Shown piece after piece: positions 7,589 through 15,805 of a stretch of DNA of 30,665 nucleotides. Made by a program: the position numbers and the translations under genes. The stretch lies in contig CAZXCU010000035.1 in NCBI GenBank assembly GCA_964639245.1, positions 1 to 30,665 of the forward strand, written 5' to 3'. The stretch's first letter is position 1; every line of letters begins with the position of its first letter. Under the pieces are notes generated by a model. That model was given only the letters and a program-made list of their open reading frames with translations, searched no databases and had not been told where the DNA came from. This stretch comes from SB15 sp964639245 (lineage in GTDB: Bacteria; Chloroflexota; Anaerolineae; Aggregatilineales; J027).

Positions 7589-8239
7589 TTAAATGGTATC
7601 AAGATTTTGACGAAATCGCTCAAATTCTTCTTCCGAAATTAACCCGGCATCCCGCGCTTCTTGGAGTTGGCGCAAGGTGTCTTGCCGGATCGTTTCTCGA
7701 TTTTCCATCTGTGGAAGTTCATCCAACCGAATTTCAATGCCGGGCATTTTAAACGTGCTGCCATCAAATGAAATGCCCATGTCTGCCATATCCATGGTTT
7801 CAGTAAACGTCTGGTTGTTCGTGCCATCGGAGGTAAAAACCTGCTGTTTACCGTTGTGGATGATAATTTTCTGGGCAAACACGCGGGGTTGTTCGGAGGT
7901 GGTAGTGGTATAGAACAGGGTGGGGTTGTGTTCTTGGCGGGAAGGAATGTTACGCCCCAGAAACCATGCCCCTAACAAGATGGGGGCAAGCCCTGTCAGG
8001 GTAAAAAAGAGGATAACCCGTCCGGTGACATTACGAATTTGACGGTCATCGCCCTCGCAGTAAAAGCGAGTCTGATTTTTGATTTCGTCTACCTGACTAT
8101 CCGTGACGAACTGTTCCTCCGCGCTGCAAAAAATGGGGGCAAGGGGTTGTCGGATCGACTCACTGGCAGCCGCGCCAAACCCCATCCCGAACATGAGGAC
8201 AAGACCCAGTAAAATCAGGAACAGACCACAACCGCGCAT
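7589..8239 (-). CDS. Two-helix membrane protein with C-terminal SHOCT domain
   Basis: 216 aa from the ATG at 8239, which has GGAAGGTG well placed upstream; an in-frame GTG two codons earlier would leave no spacing. It has an N-terminal transmembrane helix (residues about 4-25), an extracytoplasmic loop with two Cys (near ICS and FYC), a second helix (VILFFTLTGLAPILLGAWFLG) and a cytosolic tail. The tail ends in LQEARDAGLISEEEFERFRQN, a SHOCT short C-terminal domain often found at the ends of membrane-associated proteins and thought to mediate oligomerisation. It forms a two-gene unit with the TPR protein. Precise role unknown. Confidence 0.8.
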   Translation of the reverse strand: MRGCGLFLILLGLVLMFGMGFGAAASESIRQPLAPIFCSAEEQFVTDSQVDEIKNQTRFYCEGDDRQIRNVTGRVILFFTLTGLAPILLGAWFLGRNIPSRQEHNPTLFYTTTTSEQPRVFAQKIIIHNGKQQVFTSDGTNNQTFTETMDMADMGISFDGSTFKMPGIEIRLDELPQMENRETIRQDTLRQLQEARDAGLISEEEFERFRQNLDTI

Positions 8240-8374
8240 GAACACCTTCCAAGTTTATTTTTTTTAGTGTAGTCGAATTGGTGGTTTGTAGGGAAATTTT
8301 GTACAGGTTTTTACACGCTTTGATGCTATTTTTCGCCTGTGGGTCGCCGTTTCATGGGGGGAGAAAAAATGATA

Positions 8375-9127
8375 CTAGCGGATGGTTTGTATCACCGATT
8401 TCACCAGATTCGTCACCGTATCGCGCCCCTGTTGCACGCGCCACGCCAGCCGATTTTCCTGCCAGCGTTCGGGATGGGTCAGCAGGCACACATGCTGAAT
8501 TTCCTGTGTTTGAATCAGGCCAATCAGGTCGTCCGTTGTTTCTAGCTGGTAAGGGGAAGGCACGCGGGTATGGTCACGGACATTGTAGCGGGTGGGATGC
8601 CATGTGCGGCCTGTATCACTTAAATAAGTGATTTTCGTGTAGTCTATATCCAAATAAACTTCACCGACCAGATGAAATTGTGTAGGGGTGGTGTGCTGCC
8701 AGATGTCCCGATTGTCAAAGGGGTGAAGCGGGCTACCGTGCATACTGGCGGAGGTAATCGGGGCATGTTCGCGCAGGCGAGCCAATTCTTGGCTAAAAAG
8801 CGCAATGGCTTCGGTCATGTTGCCTTTGGCCTGTGCCAGCGTTTCATAGTGATAGCCGACCTCATGCCCCAGCGCGTGCATCTGGCGCAGGGTAGCGGGG
8901 TCAAAATTGACACTGCGATAATAATAGGTAGCAGTCAGGCTATGTTTTTTTTCAATTTCGGCTAGCTTCAGCGAATGGGCGGGGCGGCTGTCGACATCAT
9001 GCCGCAGCAGGACGATTTTTTCGGGCAAGTCCGGCTGACGTAAATAATCAGAAATGCCAATACCCCGATACCCCGCGCTGACCAATGCCGCGCAAAGTTC
9101 CTCGTATTTTTGCAGCGTCCAATCCAT
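8375..9127 (-). CDS. Polysaccharide deacetylase-like (CE4-type) protein
   Basis: This 250-aa protein starts the deacetylase barrel with LRHDVDSRP (Asp44 and Asp46, metal/base motif). GHEVGYHYE follows (His88, His93), then an ASMHGSPLHPFDNRDIW segment, a variant carbohydrate esterase 4 pattern seen in polysaccharide biosynthesis loci. No signal peptide is present, so a cytoplasmic nucleotide-sugar or lipid-linked substrate is more likely than mature wall glycan (inference). Its ATG immediately follows the TAA of the FemAB-like gene (TAAATG), indicating translational coupling. The 135 bases between it and the SHOCT gene show no clear feature. Confidence 0.8.
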   Translation of the reverse strand: MDWTLQKYEELCAALVSAGYRGIGISDYLRQPDLPEKIVLLRHDVDSRPAHSLKLAEIEKKHSLTATYYYRSVNFDPATLRQMHALGHEVGYHYETLAQAKGNMTEAIALFSQELARLREHAPITSASMHGSPLHPFDNRDIWQHTTPTQFHLVGEVYLDIDYTKITYLSDTGRTWHPTRYNVRDHTRVPSPYQLETTDDLIGLIQTQEIQHVCLLTHPERWQENRLAWRVQQGRDTVTNLVKSVIQTIR

Positions 9128-10165
9128 TTATCCGACCTCCCGCAGCAGCAGGGGACTCAAGTGGCGGAAAACATAACGGGGCAGGGTTTGTAAGACTTTT
9201 TCGGCAAACTGCACGCTTTTGCTATCGCGTTGAATGGTGGGTAGAGTCGGGCGCGTATTCAAATAATAAAAGTAGGGGAGTTCTTCTGTGACCGGATGGT
9301 AGCGGTCTTTAAATTCTAAGAGATTTTGATGGTGCAGGGGGGTTGTCCCAAAATCAAATTCGGTGAATCCTTCGGCTTTGCAGCGCTGGATGACTTCCCA
9401 GATGAGCAGGTTGGTCGGTTTCAGCTTTTTGATTTCCTCATCATTGGTCGAATTGCCATAGCCGTAGATGGCGGTTTTGCCCAGATTGAGCATGACCATC
9501 CCGGCAATGGGCTTGCCATGATGCGAGAGAAAATACAAGCGTACCTTGTCGCCAAATTGCTGCGCCAACCGATTAAAAAATTGGGGCGGGTACATGGGCG
9601 CTCCCTGCCGATGCCGCGTTTCGACTTCCAGACGGTAAAACACCTCAAAATCGCGTGATTCGTGAAACTGAAAATCGGCACGGCTGGCAAGGCTGATGTT
9701 GCGGCGGTTGCTGCGCGAAAAATTCCCGTAGAGCGTTTCTACCGACGGGGCGAGGTCGAGCCGTGAGATGAAATTTAGAGTCGCCGGCTGAAATTTCCCG
9801 TCAGGTACGGTCAGCGGGGCGCGAATTTCCAGATAGGCGTAATTTTCCGCATGGGTGAGTTCTATCGCAGCGTCTAATAGGGCAGATTCGGCCTGTGGAT
9901 GAGTCGTCAGGATGGGGACAAAATGGCTAAACGGCAAACTGACCAAGCGCCGTCCTTTAAGTTTACCATGCACCCGCATGAGGGGCAGCGCACCCACCAC
10001 CGAATTTCCCTCCACCGCCATCAGGCACACAGGTTGATAGCCATAACTGTGCCGCAAGACCTCCCACCATGACGGATGATGGTAAAGCAGGGCTTGGGGG
10101 TGGGTTGTCAGTAGGGAATGATAGGCGGATAGATGGTCAGGGGTCAGGTGGGTGATGGTCAACAT
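9128..10165 (-). CDS. FemAB/GNAT-fold acyl- or aminoacyltransferase-like protein
   Basis: 345 aa with the two-lobed GNAT architecture of FemAB-related proteins. An N-terminal lobe holds HPSWWEVLRHSYGYQP and VGALPLMRV. The C-terminal lobe holds AGMVMLNLGKTAIYGYGNSTND, then LLIWEVIQRCKAEGFTEFDFGTT and FKDRYHP. Such proteins join amino acids or acyl groups to cell-wall precursors or exopolysaccharide building blocks, and many occur beside polysaccharide deacetylases, as here. There is no ribosome binding site before the ATG; a perfect TATAAT lies 7 nt upstream instead, so the mRNA may be leaderless. The exact donor and acceptor are unknown. Confidence 0.82.
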   Translation of the reverse strand: MLTITHLTPDHLSAYHSLLTTHPQALLYHHPSWWEVLRHSYGYQPVCLMAVEGNSVVGALPLMRVHGKLKGRRLVSLPFSHFVPILTTHPQAESALLDAAIELTHAENYAYLEIRAPLTVPDGKFQPATLNFISRLDLAPSVETLYGNFSRSNRRNISLASRADFQFHESRDFEVFYRLEVETRHRQGAPMYPPQFFNRLAQQFGDKVRLYFLSHHGKPIAGMVMLNLGKTAIYGYGNSTNDEEIKKLKPTNLLIWEVIQRCKAEGFTEFDFGTTPLHHQNLLEFKDRYHPVTEELPYFYYLNTRPTLPTIQRDSKSVQFAEKVLQTLPRYVFRHLSPLLLREVG

Positions 10166-10172
10166 GGGCAGA

Positions 10173-10178
10173 ATTATA
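10173..10178 (-). promoter_or_regulatory. -10 box of the FemAB-like gene, leaderless start
   Basis: A perfect TATAAT on the minus strand ends 7 nt before the ATG at 10165, so transcription would begin at or next to the start codon. No convincing -35 box is seen 16-18 bp upstream. Confidence 0.55.
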
Positions 10179-10216
10179 GAGGCATTTTTCCGCAGCGCGT
10201 AGTCTAAGGTTGTCTT

Positions 10217-10243
10217 GTGTAAAATTTCACGGAAATTTCACAC
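10217..10243. promoter_or_regulatory. 27-bp imperfect palindrome in a divergent promoter region
   Basis: GTGTAAAATTTC (10217-10228) and GAAATTTCACAC (10232-10243) form 12-nt arms that match at 11 positions around a 3-bp centre. It lies between the divergent FemAB-like and 86-aa genes, upstream of both, and is shaped like an operator for a dimeric repressor or activator. No regulator gene is adjacent. Confidence 0.55.
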
Positions 10244-10302
10244 ACTTTTTACGAATGTGCTGCATAATCAATAATGAAATGAATGAACAACGAGGGGCTA
10301 TC

Positions 10303-10563
10303 ATGTTAGCTTATCATCCAGACGAGATTCAAGAAATTGCCGTAAGTGGGAAACCGGGTCGCTATGTGGGATATATTCGGTTTCAGGATGGGCGCGTTTT
10401 TCGCTTGAATGAACGCCTGAAGGATACCAGACAAAAACCGGTGATTGAGTGGCTGTACGCGCATTGGGAGACCATTGATTGGTCACGCGAAGCCACTGCC
10501 GATGGGTTAATGCAAGCCATGCAGGACATCAATAAGAGCCGTCTGTCGTACCACAGCCTTTAA
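10303..10563 (+). CDS. Hypothetical protein, 86 aa
   Basis: The ATG at 10303 is supported by CGAGGGG 5 nt upstream. The small protein begins MLAYHPDEIQEIAVSGKPG, has a beta-hairpin-like stretch (YVGYIRFQDGRVFRLNERL), then a helix-rich acidic C-terminus (WLYAHWETIDWSREATADGL). No signal peptide, membrane segment or Cys is present. I do not recognise a family. It ends 31 nt before the glycosyltransferase start and is divergent from the FemAB-like gene, but the glycosyltransferase has its own -10 box, so co-transcription is uncertain. The coding quality and ribosome binding site make it a real gene. Confidence 0.7.
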   Translation: MLAYHPDEIQEIAVSGKPGRYVGYIRFQDGRVFRLNERLKDTRQKPVIEWLYAHWETIDWSREATADGLMQAMQDINKSRLSYHSL

Positions 10564-10580
10564 TCGCTATCAAATTTATT

Positions 10581-10586
10581 TATAAT
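10581..10586 (+). promoter_or_regulatory. -10 box of the GT39-like gene, leaderless start
   Basis: A perfect TATAAT ends 8 nt before the ATG at 10595, with no Shine-Dalgarno sequence between them. The -35 region (CTTTAA at 17-bp spacing) is weak. Confidence 0.5.
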
Positions 10587-10594
10587 AGCTACCC

Positions 10595-12340
10595 ATGCTT
10601 AAACGAGAAGTCGTCTTAACATGGGTGGTTTCGCTTGTGTTGATTGCCCTCAACTTCTGGCTCTATCCATTGGGCAATGGACGCGACGAAATTTACCATC
10701 TCCAACTGATTGATTTTTATGCCCGTGAATGGCGTTTAACTGATTTACCTGCTGATTGGGAAGCGTCCAGTCCGCAAGCCCACCAACCTCCCTTGTATCA
10801 TGGCGCGATGGCAGCCGTGGTGGAGCTTTTTCTGCCCGCTTTGGGTCGTCTGGACAATTTTATCCTGAACAGTTACATGGAATATCAGGCTGACCGCTAT
10901 GACCCCGAAACGCCGCAATACAATCGGGTGGTGTATGTCCATCATCACCCCGATGAAGCGACCCCGTATGTCACCACCATTCGCGCCTTGCAAGCCCTTG
11001 CCATCGGCGTTAATTTGTTAGGAATATTTTTTGTATGGCGGACGGCAACCTTGCTGTTCCCCGATACGCCCTCTGTTGTCTCTGTAACTTTGGCCTTTTT
11101 GCTCATCACCCCGACTTTTTGGCGGCGAGCGATGGGGGTCAACAATGACCAATGGGTGTTTTTGTTCGGGGCGCTGGTGACATGGCTGCTGGCGCGCACC
11201 CTGAAAAAGGGTCTGCACTGGCGGGACAGTCTGGCGCTGGGGGTGGGGTTGGGCTTGGGGCTACTCACTAAAATCTATCTGTTTCCGATGGTGGTGGCAA
11301 CGGCGGGGATGTTCGGGTGGATCGCCCGTACCCGCGAACAGCGAAAAAGGGCGGTGGGGCATCTGGTGGGGATTGGCACAGTCACGCTGCTCATTGCGGG
11401 TGGGTGGTATCTGCGGAACTATCAACATTACGGGGATTTTACTGCCGCGTCGGTCAGCGAAGATTACTTGCGTACCGCCCGTACCGATTCGATGGGGGTA
11501 CAGGAATTTTTGGAAGTGCTGGTGACATGGCCTGCCGAAAATTGGCTGGAATATGATGTGATTATCCCGATTACACGGCCTGCCGTGTGGCTAGGCAGCA
11601 TGGTGGGGATGTTGCTGGTAGCAGGCGGTCTCTGGGCGCTGCAGAAAAAACCTGAGGTGGCGGTGCTGCTGTTTGGCTGTTTGCTGCCTGCGGTAGGGAT
11701 TGCGGTGGTAGGACAGGCGCAAAATACCCATGGCAATTACAGCCCGCCCATGCTGCAAACCGCCCTGCCCGCCATGAGCATGATTTTTGCGGCGGGGGCT
11801 TTGGTGGTTACCCGGAATCGCCCGATGGTGGTGACGCTGTTGATTGTGGCAGGAACACTGGTCTACCATATTATTTTCTTTTTGCCCCTGTACCCGCCGA
11901 TTCGTGTGGTGGATGACCCCGCCCAACTGGAAGTTAAACATCGGGTGGATGTGTTGTATGCGAACGGGGCGCGGTTGGTCGGGTACGAATTTGAACAGGA
12001 GTCCGTTCAAGCGGGGGAGGTGGTGCGGGTGAAAGTGTGCTGGCAAGCCACCGATAGGCTTGACCGACAACCCTTATATAGCGTAATGCTAGCGTTGGTG
12101 CTGCCGGAATTTCCCAATGCCGCGGTTTTTGAAGGCTATCCGGTTTCGGGACGCTACCCGATGAGCGCGTGGCAAACCAACACCGCCTTTTGTGAATGGA
12201 TTCCGATTCGGGTGGATATCCACGCGGTGACAGGCCAAACCTATGGCTTATCGGTGGCTATTTTTGACCAGCATGGAACACAGATTCCCTATAACAATGG
12301 ACAGGTCTATATGTCGCTGGATGGGGTGCGGGTGGAATGA
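10595..12340 (+). CDS. GT39-like (GT-C fold) membrane glycosyltransferase
   Basis: A 581-aa integral membrane protein. The first helix (VVLTWVVSLVLIALNFWLY) is followed by G-N-G-R-D-E (Asp31/Glu32, the acidic pair of the first external loop in GT-C enzymes) and then SSPQAHQPPLYH, the Q-P-P-L-Y motif of the ArnT/PMT-like GT39 and related families. About ten further hydrophobic helices follow to residue 430. The C-terminal 140 residues form a soluble external domain (YEFEQESVQAGEVVRVKVCWQA, then several beta strands). Enzymes of this type move a sugar from a polyprenyl-phosphate carrier to a protein or lipid outside the membrane. Its neighbours suggest cell-surface polymer work (inference). Confidence 0.85.
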   Translation: MLKREVVLTWVVSLVLIALNFWLYPLGNGRDEIYHLQLIDFYAREWRLTDLPADWEASSPQAHQPPLYHGAMAAVVELFLPALGRLDNFILNSYMEYQADRYDPETPQYNRVVYVHHHPDEATPYVTTIRALQALAIGVNLLGIFFVWRTATLLFPDTPSVVSVTLAFLLITPTFWRRAMGVNNDQWVFLFGALVTWLLARTLKKGLHWRDSLALGVGLGLGLLTKIYLFPMVVATAGMFGWIARTREQRKRAVGHLVGIGTVTLLIAGGWYLRNYQHYGDFTAASVSEDYLRTARTDSMGVQEFLEVLVTWPAENWLEYDVIIPITRPAVWLGSMVGMLLVAGGLWALQKKPEVAVLLFGCLLPAVGIAVVGQAQNTHGNYSPPMLQTALPAMSMIFAAGALVVTRNRPMVVTLLIVAGTLVYHIIFFLPLYPPIRVVDDPAQLEVKHRVDVLYANGARLVGYEFEQESVQAGEVVRVKVCWQATDRLDRQPLYSVMLALVLPEFPNAAVFEGYPVSGRYPMSAWQTNTAFCEWIPIRVDIHAVTGQTYGLSVAIFDQHGTQIPYNNGQVYMSLDGVRVE

Positions 12341-12375
12341 CGGACAGCCTTGTGAGACTGCCCGTTGTTAAGCCG

Positions 12376-13752
12376 TTAGGGAGCTTGTTCTTTATTAATC
12401 ATGTTGGCGGCTGCCATCCGAAGTTTTCGTAGGCGCTGCACCATCACATCATCCTCATCCTGCCCGGCAAAGTTTTCCAGCAGGGCATCAAAATAATGAA
12501 TCAGGGGTTCGCCATATTGGGCGGCTTTTTCAATGACCATCATCTGCGCTTCCAATTCGTCCTCGGTTTTGAGGAGTTCATTGATAAAGCGGATTTCGGG
12601 CGGGGCAGCGGCCTGTAACTGCTGGGTGATTTTTTCGTACATGGTTTTGAACCGTGCTGCCCGGATCAAATCGTGATTTTTCTCGGCTTGCTGAATGTTG
12701 GCAGACAGCATCGAAAGGGCGAGTTCGTCAATCATGGGCAGACGTTCGGCAATCGCTTCGTCCATGTTGGGCGTATTGTAAATTTCGTTGAGCAATTCCT
12801 GTGCCTGCTGCATAATGACCTGCTGTTGCTGGTCAATTGCGGTGGTTAAGTCAAGCAGACGGTCACGAATTTCTTGCAGGGCGGGCTTGTCGGCGCTGTT
12901 GGCTTTGTCGATGCGTTCGGCGAGGGCGGCGAAAAAGTTATATTCCATCGCTGGACGCGCCAACCCGACCAGCGCCTGTAAATAATCATCATCCCCGCCG
13001 ACTTTGATTACATAGTCCAAAAACTGCTCAATGGTGGTGTTGCTGCCCATCGCCCGTAGCGCGTTCGCCACTTCTTGGATGATGGCATCTCGCACCGCCG
13101 ATTTTTCTACGGCTTCTTTGCCAAAGGTGGTCAGGTCAATCAAGGCATCGCGGCGGTCTAAAATGGCTTCGGCGCTGGCTCTGTCTCCGCGTGCCATAGA
13201 CGATTCTGCTGCAAGGGTCATCAATTGAAAAAATACCGCGTCAAGGTCAGCATCATGCTGCTGCACCAGCGTTTCTAAATCGGTTTCGTCCGCCTTGATG
13301 AATTTTTCGGCGAGTTCGGCTTTCTGGCGCTGGACAGCAATCATCTCCGGCGTGATGCCATCTTTTTCTAGCACAATTTCGACCATCTTCTGAACGGTGA
13401 GCAACATCTTGGGATTGAGCAGATAGCCTTTGCGCTGGTCTTGCGGCAGGCTGTTGGTGATGGCACGGGTGATTTCCCCCACGATTTGTTCGCGTTCTTT
13501 TTGCGGCAGGTTTAATTCCATCGGGAAATAAATCAGCAGGAGTTCTTTGAGGTGGTCATGGTAGGCAAGGGGGGCAGCGAGTTGAATTTGCACCCCGCAG
13601 CGCGGACATTGAATGACATTGGTCATGCCGCTTAAAAAACGGGCTTTGGCGTTGGGGTCGCGTCCCCCATCAATAATCGATTCGATAAAAGCAGCAAAAC
13701 GGTTGCCGCAGTTGGGGCATTGGAGCTGCATTGAGTTCGGGTTATTAGACAT
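12376..13752 (-). CDS. CpXC zinc-finger-like protein with long helical region
   Basis: A 458-aa protein from the ATG at 13752. An in-frame TTG at 13764 is an alternative; neither has a good ribosome binding site. The N-terminus has CPNCGNRFAA, then CPRCGVQIQL: two C-P-x-C knuckles of the CpXC domain, probably a metal site. After the domain (LKELLLIYFPMELNLPQKERE) the rest is almost entirely helical, rich in Glu, Ala, Leu and Gln, with likely coiled coils (ELAEKFIKADETDLETLVQQ and AIDQQQQVIMQQAQELL). No enzyme motif is visible. It is convergent with the glycosyltransferase. Function unknown; possibly a large cytosolic scaffold or sensor. Confidence 0.8.
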   Translation of the reverse strand: MSNNPNSMQLQCPNCGNRFAAFIESIIDGGRDPNAKARFLSGMTNVIQCPRCGVQIQLAAPLAYHDHLKELLLIYFPMELNLPQKEREQIVGEITRAITNSLPQDQRKGYLLNPKMLLTVQKMVEIVLEKDGITPEMIAVQRQKAELAEKFIKADETDLETLVQQHDADLDAVFFQLMTLAAESSMARGDRASAEAILDRRDALIDLTTFGKEAVEKSAVRDAIIQEVANALRAMGSNTTIEQFLDYVIKVGGDDDYLQALVGLARPAMEYNFFAALAERIDKANSADKPALQEIRDRLLDLTTAIDQQQQVIMQQAQELLNEIYNTPNMDEAIAERLPMIDELALSMLSANIQQAEKNHDLIRAARFKTMYEKITQQLQAAAPPEIRFINELLKTEDELEAQMMVIEKAAQYGEPLIHYFDALLENFAGQDEDDVMVQRLRKLRMAAANMINKEQAP

Positions 13753-13914
13753 GAATTGGGGCAACGGTACAGTATGAATACCGCGCCTGCTCCTTTCTTA
13801 CCATTGGGCAGAGGGTCAAAAAAAATATTTTAGCATAGTTTATCGGGGGGTTAAAAACTTCTGATAGAATTATTACTTAGTGCTGTGTCTGGTAAATAAA
13901 TCAACAGGGTTGTT

Positions 13915-13984
13915 TTATCTGCCCCCCTTACGCAATGCCGGAAAATACCCATCCCTCCCCAAAGCATTTTTGAGGGGCAGATAA
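13915..13984 (-). repeat. Degenerate copy of the MITE family with its own inverted ends
   Basis: The minus strand carries the CTTTGGGGAGGGAT core and the TTGCGTAAG terminus of the 5687-5808 element. It is bounded by new 11-bp perfect inverted repeats, TTATCTGCCCC (13915-13925) and GGGGCAGATAA (13974-13984). The left half of the parent element is missing. Confidence 0.6.
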
Positions 13985-14065
13985 GTTCATTAAGACGAGT
14001 TCAGGTCGTGTAAACATATCTTTAAAAAACGACTTATGGACAAATCAATTAAAAACCAAACGATT

Positions 14066-14130
14066 GCGGACAGCATGGATGCTGTCCCTACAAGAAATGC
14101 ACCCGTAGGGACGGGATATATCCCGTCCGC
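14066..14130. repeat. Double-hairpin element
   Basis: Two 9-bp perfect hairpins lie side by side: GGACAGCAT/ATGCTGTCC (14068-14087) and GGACGGGAT/ATCCCGTCC (14109-14128). The outer GCGGAC (14066-14071) can also pair with GTCCGC (14125-14130). It has no coding potential and resembles a small fold-back or REP-type element. Confidence 0.6.
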
Positions 14131-14191
14131 TAAAGTTGGATTCATTTAAGGTCTAATTGCCTTGTCCATTATATGCAATGCCCCTTGGTGT

Positions 14192-15736
14192 TTATTCTAA
14201 GGGCAGGGTAAACGCAAAGGTTGACCCCTTGCCGGGTTCGCTTTCTGCCCAGATTTTTCCGCCGTGGGCTTCAATCACGGCACGGGCGAGGTACAGGCCG
14301 AGTCCTGTTCCCTGTGTGCTGCGGGCGAGGTCGTCGTCCACGCGGTAAAAGCGGTCAAACACCTTGTCGAGTTTATCGGCGCGAATGCCCACCCCCTCAT
14401 CTGAGACTGAAATTTGCACGGCATCGGGCAAGACTTCGCCTTGGACACGGATGGTTCCGCCATGCGGGGAATATTTGATGGCGTTGGAGAGCAAATTGTC
14501 CACGACTTGGCGGAGGCGGGTTTCATCGCCTTCTACGAGCGGGAAATCGGACGGAAAATCCAATTCCAGCGTATGCTCAGTCGTCTGGGTGCGAAAGCGT
14601 TCCACCGATTGGCTGACCAATTTATTTAGCCAGACATCCATTTTGGAGAGTTTCATGCCCTCAGCTTGCAGTTTGCTGGCTGCCAACAGATTATCAATCA
14701 ATTCCTTGAGACGGTCTGCTTCTTCGGCAATCACGTTCAGCGCGTCGTCGTAATCAGCCTTGTTCCATGTGGCATCCTCGCGCCGCAGTGTTTCGGCATA
14801 GCCTTTGATGAGGGCCACCGGGGTTTTGAGTTCATGCGAAATGACGGAGATAAAAATATTTTTCATCTCCTCCGCCTTGCGAAAATTGGTAATATCGCGC
14901 ACATTGGCAATAATATTGGCTGCCGCGCCGTTTTCGTCGTTCAACCGCGCATAACTAATCGCTACACTGACGGGTAGACCATCGATGCGTTCGAGGTCGC
15001 CTTCCACATACAATGTTTTGCCACGCGGCCAGTCTTCGGACAGCATCGCCTCTAGCGGGATGGTCGTTTTCACATTGTTCAGGCGGAGGATTTCGGTGTC
15101 CAAACGTCCGATGGCCTGTTCGGTGCGCCATCCGGTCAGGTGGCTGAGGGCTTTGTTAAAACGCAAAATGTTCCGTTCCGCGTCCAGAATCATGATTCCA
15201 TCGGCGCTGTTTTCTAGAATCGCAGAAAGGCGTTGTTTTTCGCTGGTGACCGCCGCATATAACCGCGCATTATGTACCGCCACCGCCGCTTGGTCAGCAA
15301 AACTTTGTAAAATCTGGCGGTCATCGCTGTTGGCGGAACTGGTGAAGGTGCGAAACACCAGAATCAACCCCAAAGGCTCTTGATTCATGACCATTGGCAG
15401 CGCCACCACCTGTTTTAAGGGGCGGTCTAATTTTTTAGCCAGTTGGCGGGTGCGTAAATTGAGGCGCTGCGAATCTAATCCGGCGGTCTGAAAATCTTCC
15501 AGCAGGTCGTTAAAAACATGCAGGTGGTCTGCGGCGATGCCAAAGGCAGCCTGAATTCGCAGCACTTCGTGTTCATCTTCCAGCACGATAATGCCGATTT
15601 CCCCCGCCAGCATGGATGCAGAGGCTTCCAGAATACGCCGCAGCACTTCGGACAGGTCAAGTTGTTCGGTGAGCGCCCGCGAAATATTGAGTAAATAGTC
15701 ACGTTGACGAACGCGAAAGTCGGGTAGCATAATCAT
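14192..15736 (-). CDS. Soluble hybrid sensor histidine kinase (GAF-PAS-HisKA-HATPase)
   Basis: 514 aa with no membrane segment. In order: a GAF domain (about 20-160), a PAS domain (about 165-285, with SADGIMILDAERNILRFN), and a HisKA box FISVISHELKTPVALIKGY with phospho-acceptor His301. The ATPase has N box DNLLSNAIKYSPHGG, G1 DEGVGI, F box FDRFYRV and G2 GTGLGLYLARAVIEAHGG, ending in the usual GSTFAFTLPL. All catalytic boxes are intact. A -10 box TAGAAT lies 7 nt before the ATG and no ribosome binding site is seen, so it may be leaderless. It is divergent from a single-domain response regulator, its probable partner. The input signal is unknown (a cytosolic ligand or redox state through GAF/PAS). 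Confidence 0.92.
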   Translation of the reverse strand: MIMLPDFRVRQRDYLLNISRALTEQLDLSEVLRRILEASASMLAGEIGIIVLEDEHEVLRIQAAFGIAADHLHVFNDLLEDFQTAGLDSQRLNLRTRQLAKKLDRPLKQVVALPMVMNQEPLGLILVFRTFTSSANSDDRQILQSFADQAAVAVHNARLYAAVTSEKQRLSAILENSADGIMILDAERNILRFNKALSHLTGWRTEQAIGRLDTEILRLNNVKTTIPLEAMLSEDWPRGKTLYVEGDLERIDGLPVSVAISYARLNDENGAAANIIANVRDITNFRKAEEMKNIFISVISHELKTPVALIKGYAETLRREDATWNKADYDDALNVIAEEADRLKELIDNLLAASKLQAEGMKLSKMDVWLNKLVSQSVERFRTQTTEHTLELDFPSDFPLVEGDETRLRQVVDNLLSNAIKYSPHGGTIRVQGEVLPDAVQISVSDEGVGIRADKLDKVFDRFYRVDDDLARSTQGTGLGLYLARAVIEAHGGKIWAESEPGKGSTFAFTLPLE

Positions 15737-15743
15737 AGTAAGT

Positions 15744-15749
15744 ATTCTA
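15744..15749 (-). promoter_or_regulatory. -10 box of the histidine kinase gene, leaderless start
   Basis: TAGAAT on the minus strand lies 7 nt before the ATG at 15736, in the 69-bp divergent region shared with the response regulator. No Shine-Dalgarno sequence is present. Confidence 0.45.
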
Positions 15750-15805
15750 TCATGGCAGTCATCTTTGGGATGAATTTCAGATAGAACTCTAATAGGAAGG
15801 GTGCG

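Larger units (their letters stand above)
13753..14191. other. 439-bp gap rich in repeat remnants
   Basis: No credible gene is seen. It holds GGGTCAAAAAAAA at 13813, a degenerate MITE copy (13915-13984) and a double hairpin (14066-14130). The remainder is AT-rich and featureless. Confidence 0.6.

Noticed and set aside
8278..8631. 117-aa plus-strand frame
   Set aside because: Mostly antisense to the deacetylase gene, with no family resemblance.
10210..10302. TTG start for the 86-aa protein
   Set aside because: It lies within the palindrome and lacks a binding site; the ATG at 10303 has GAGGGG upstream.
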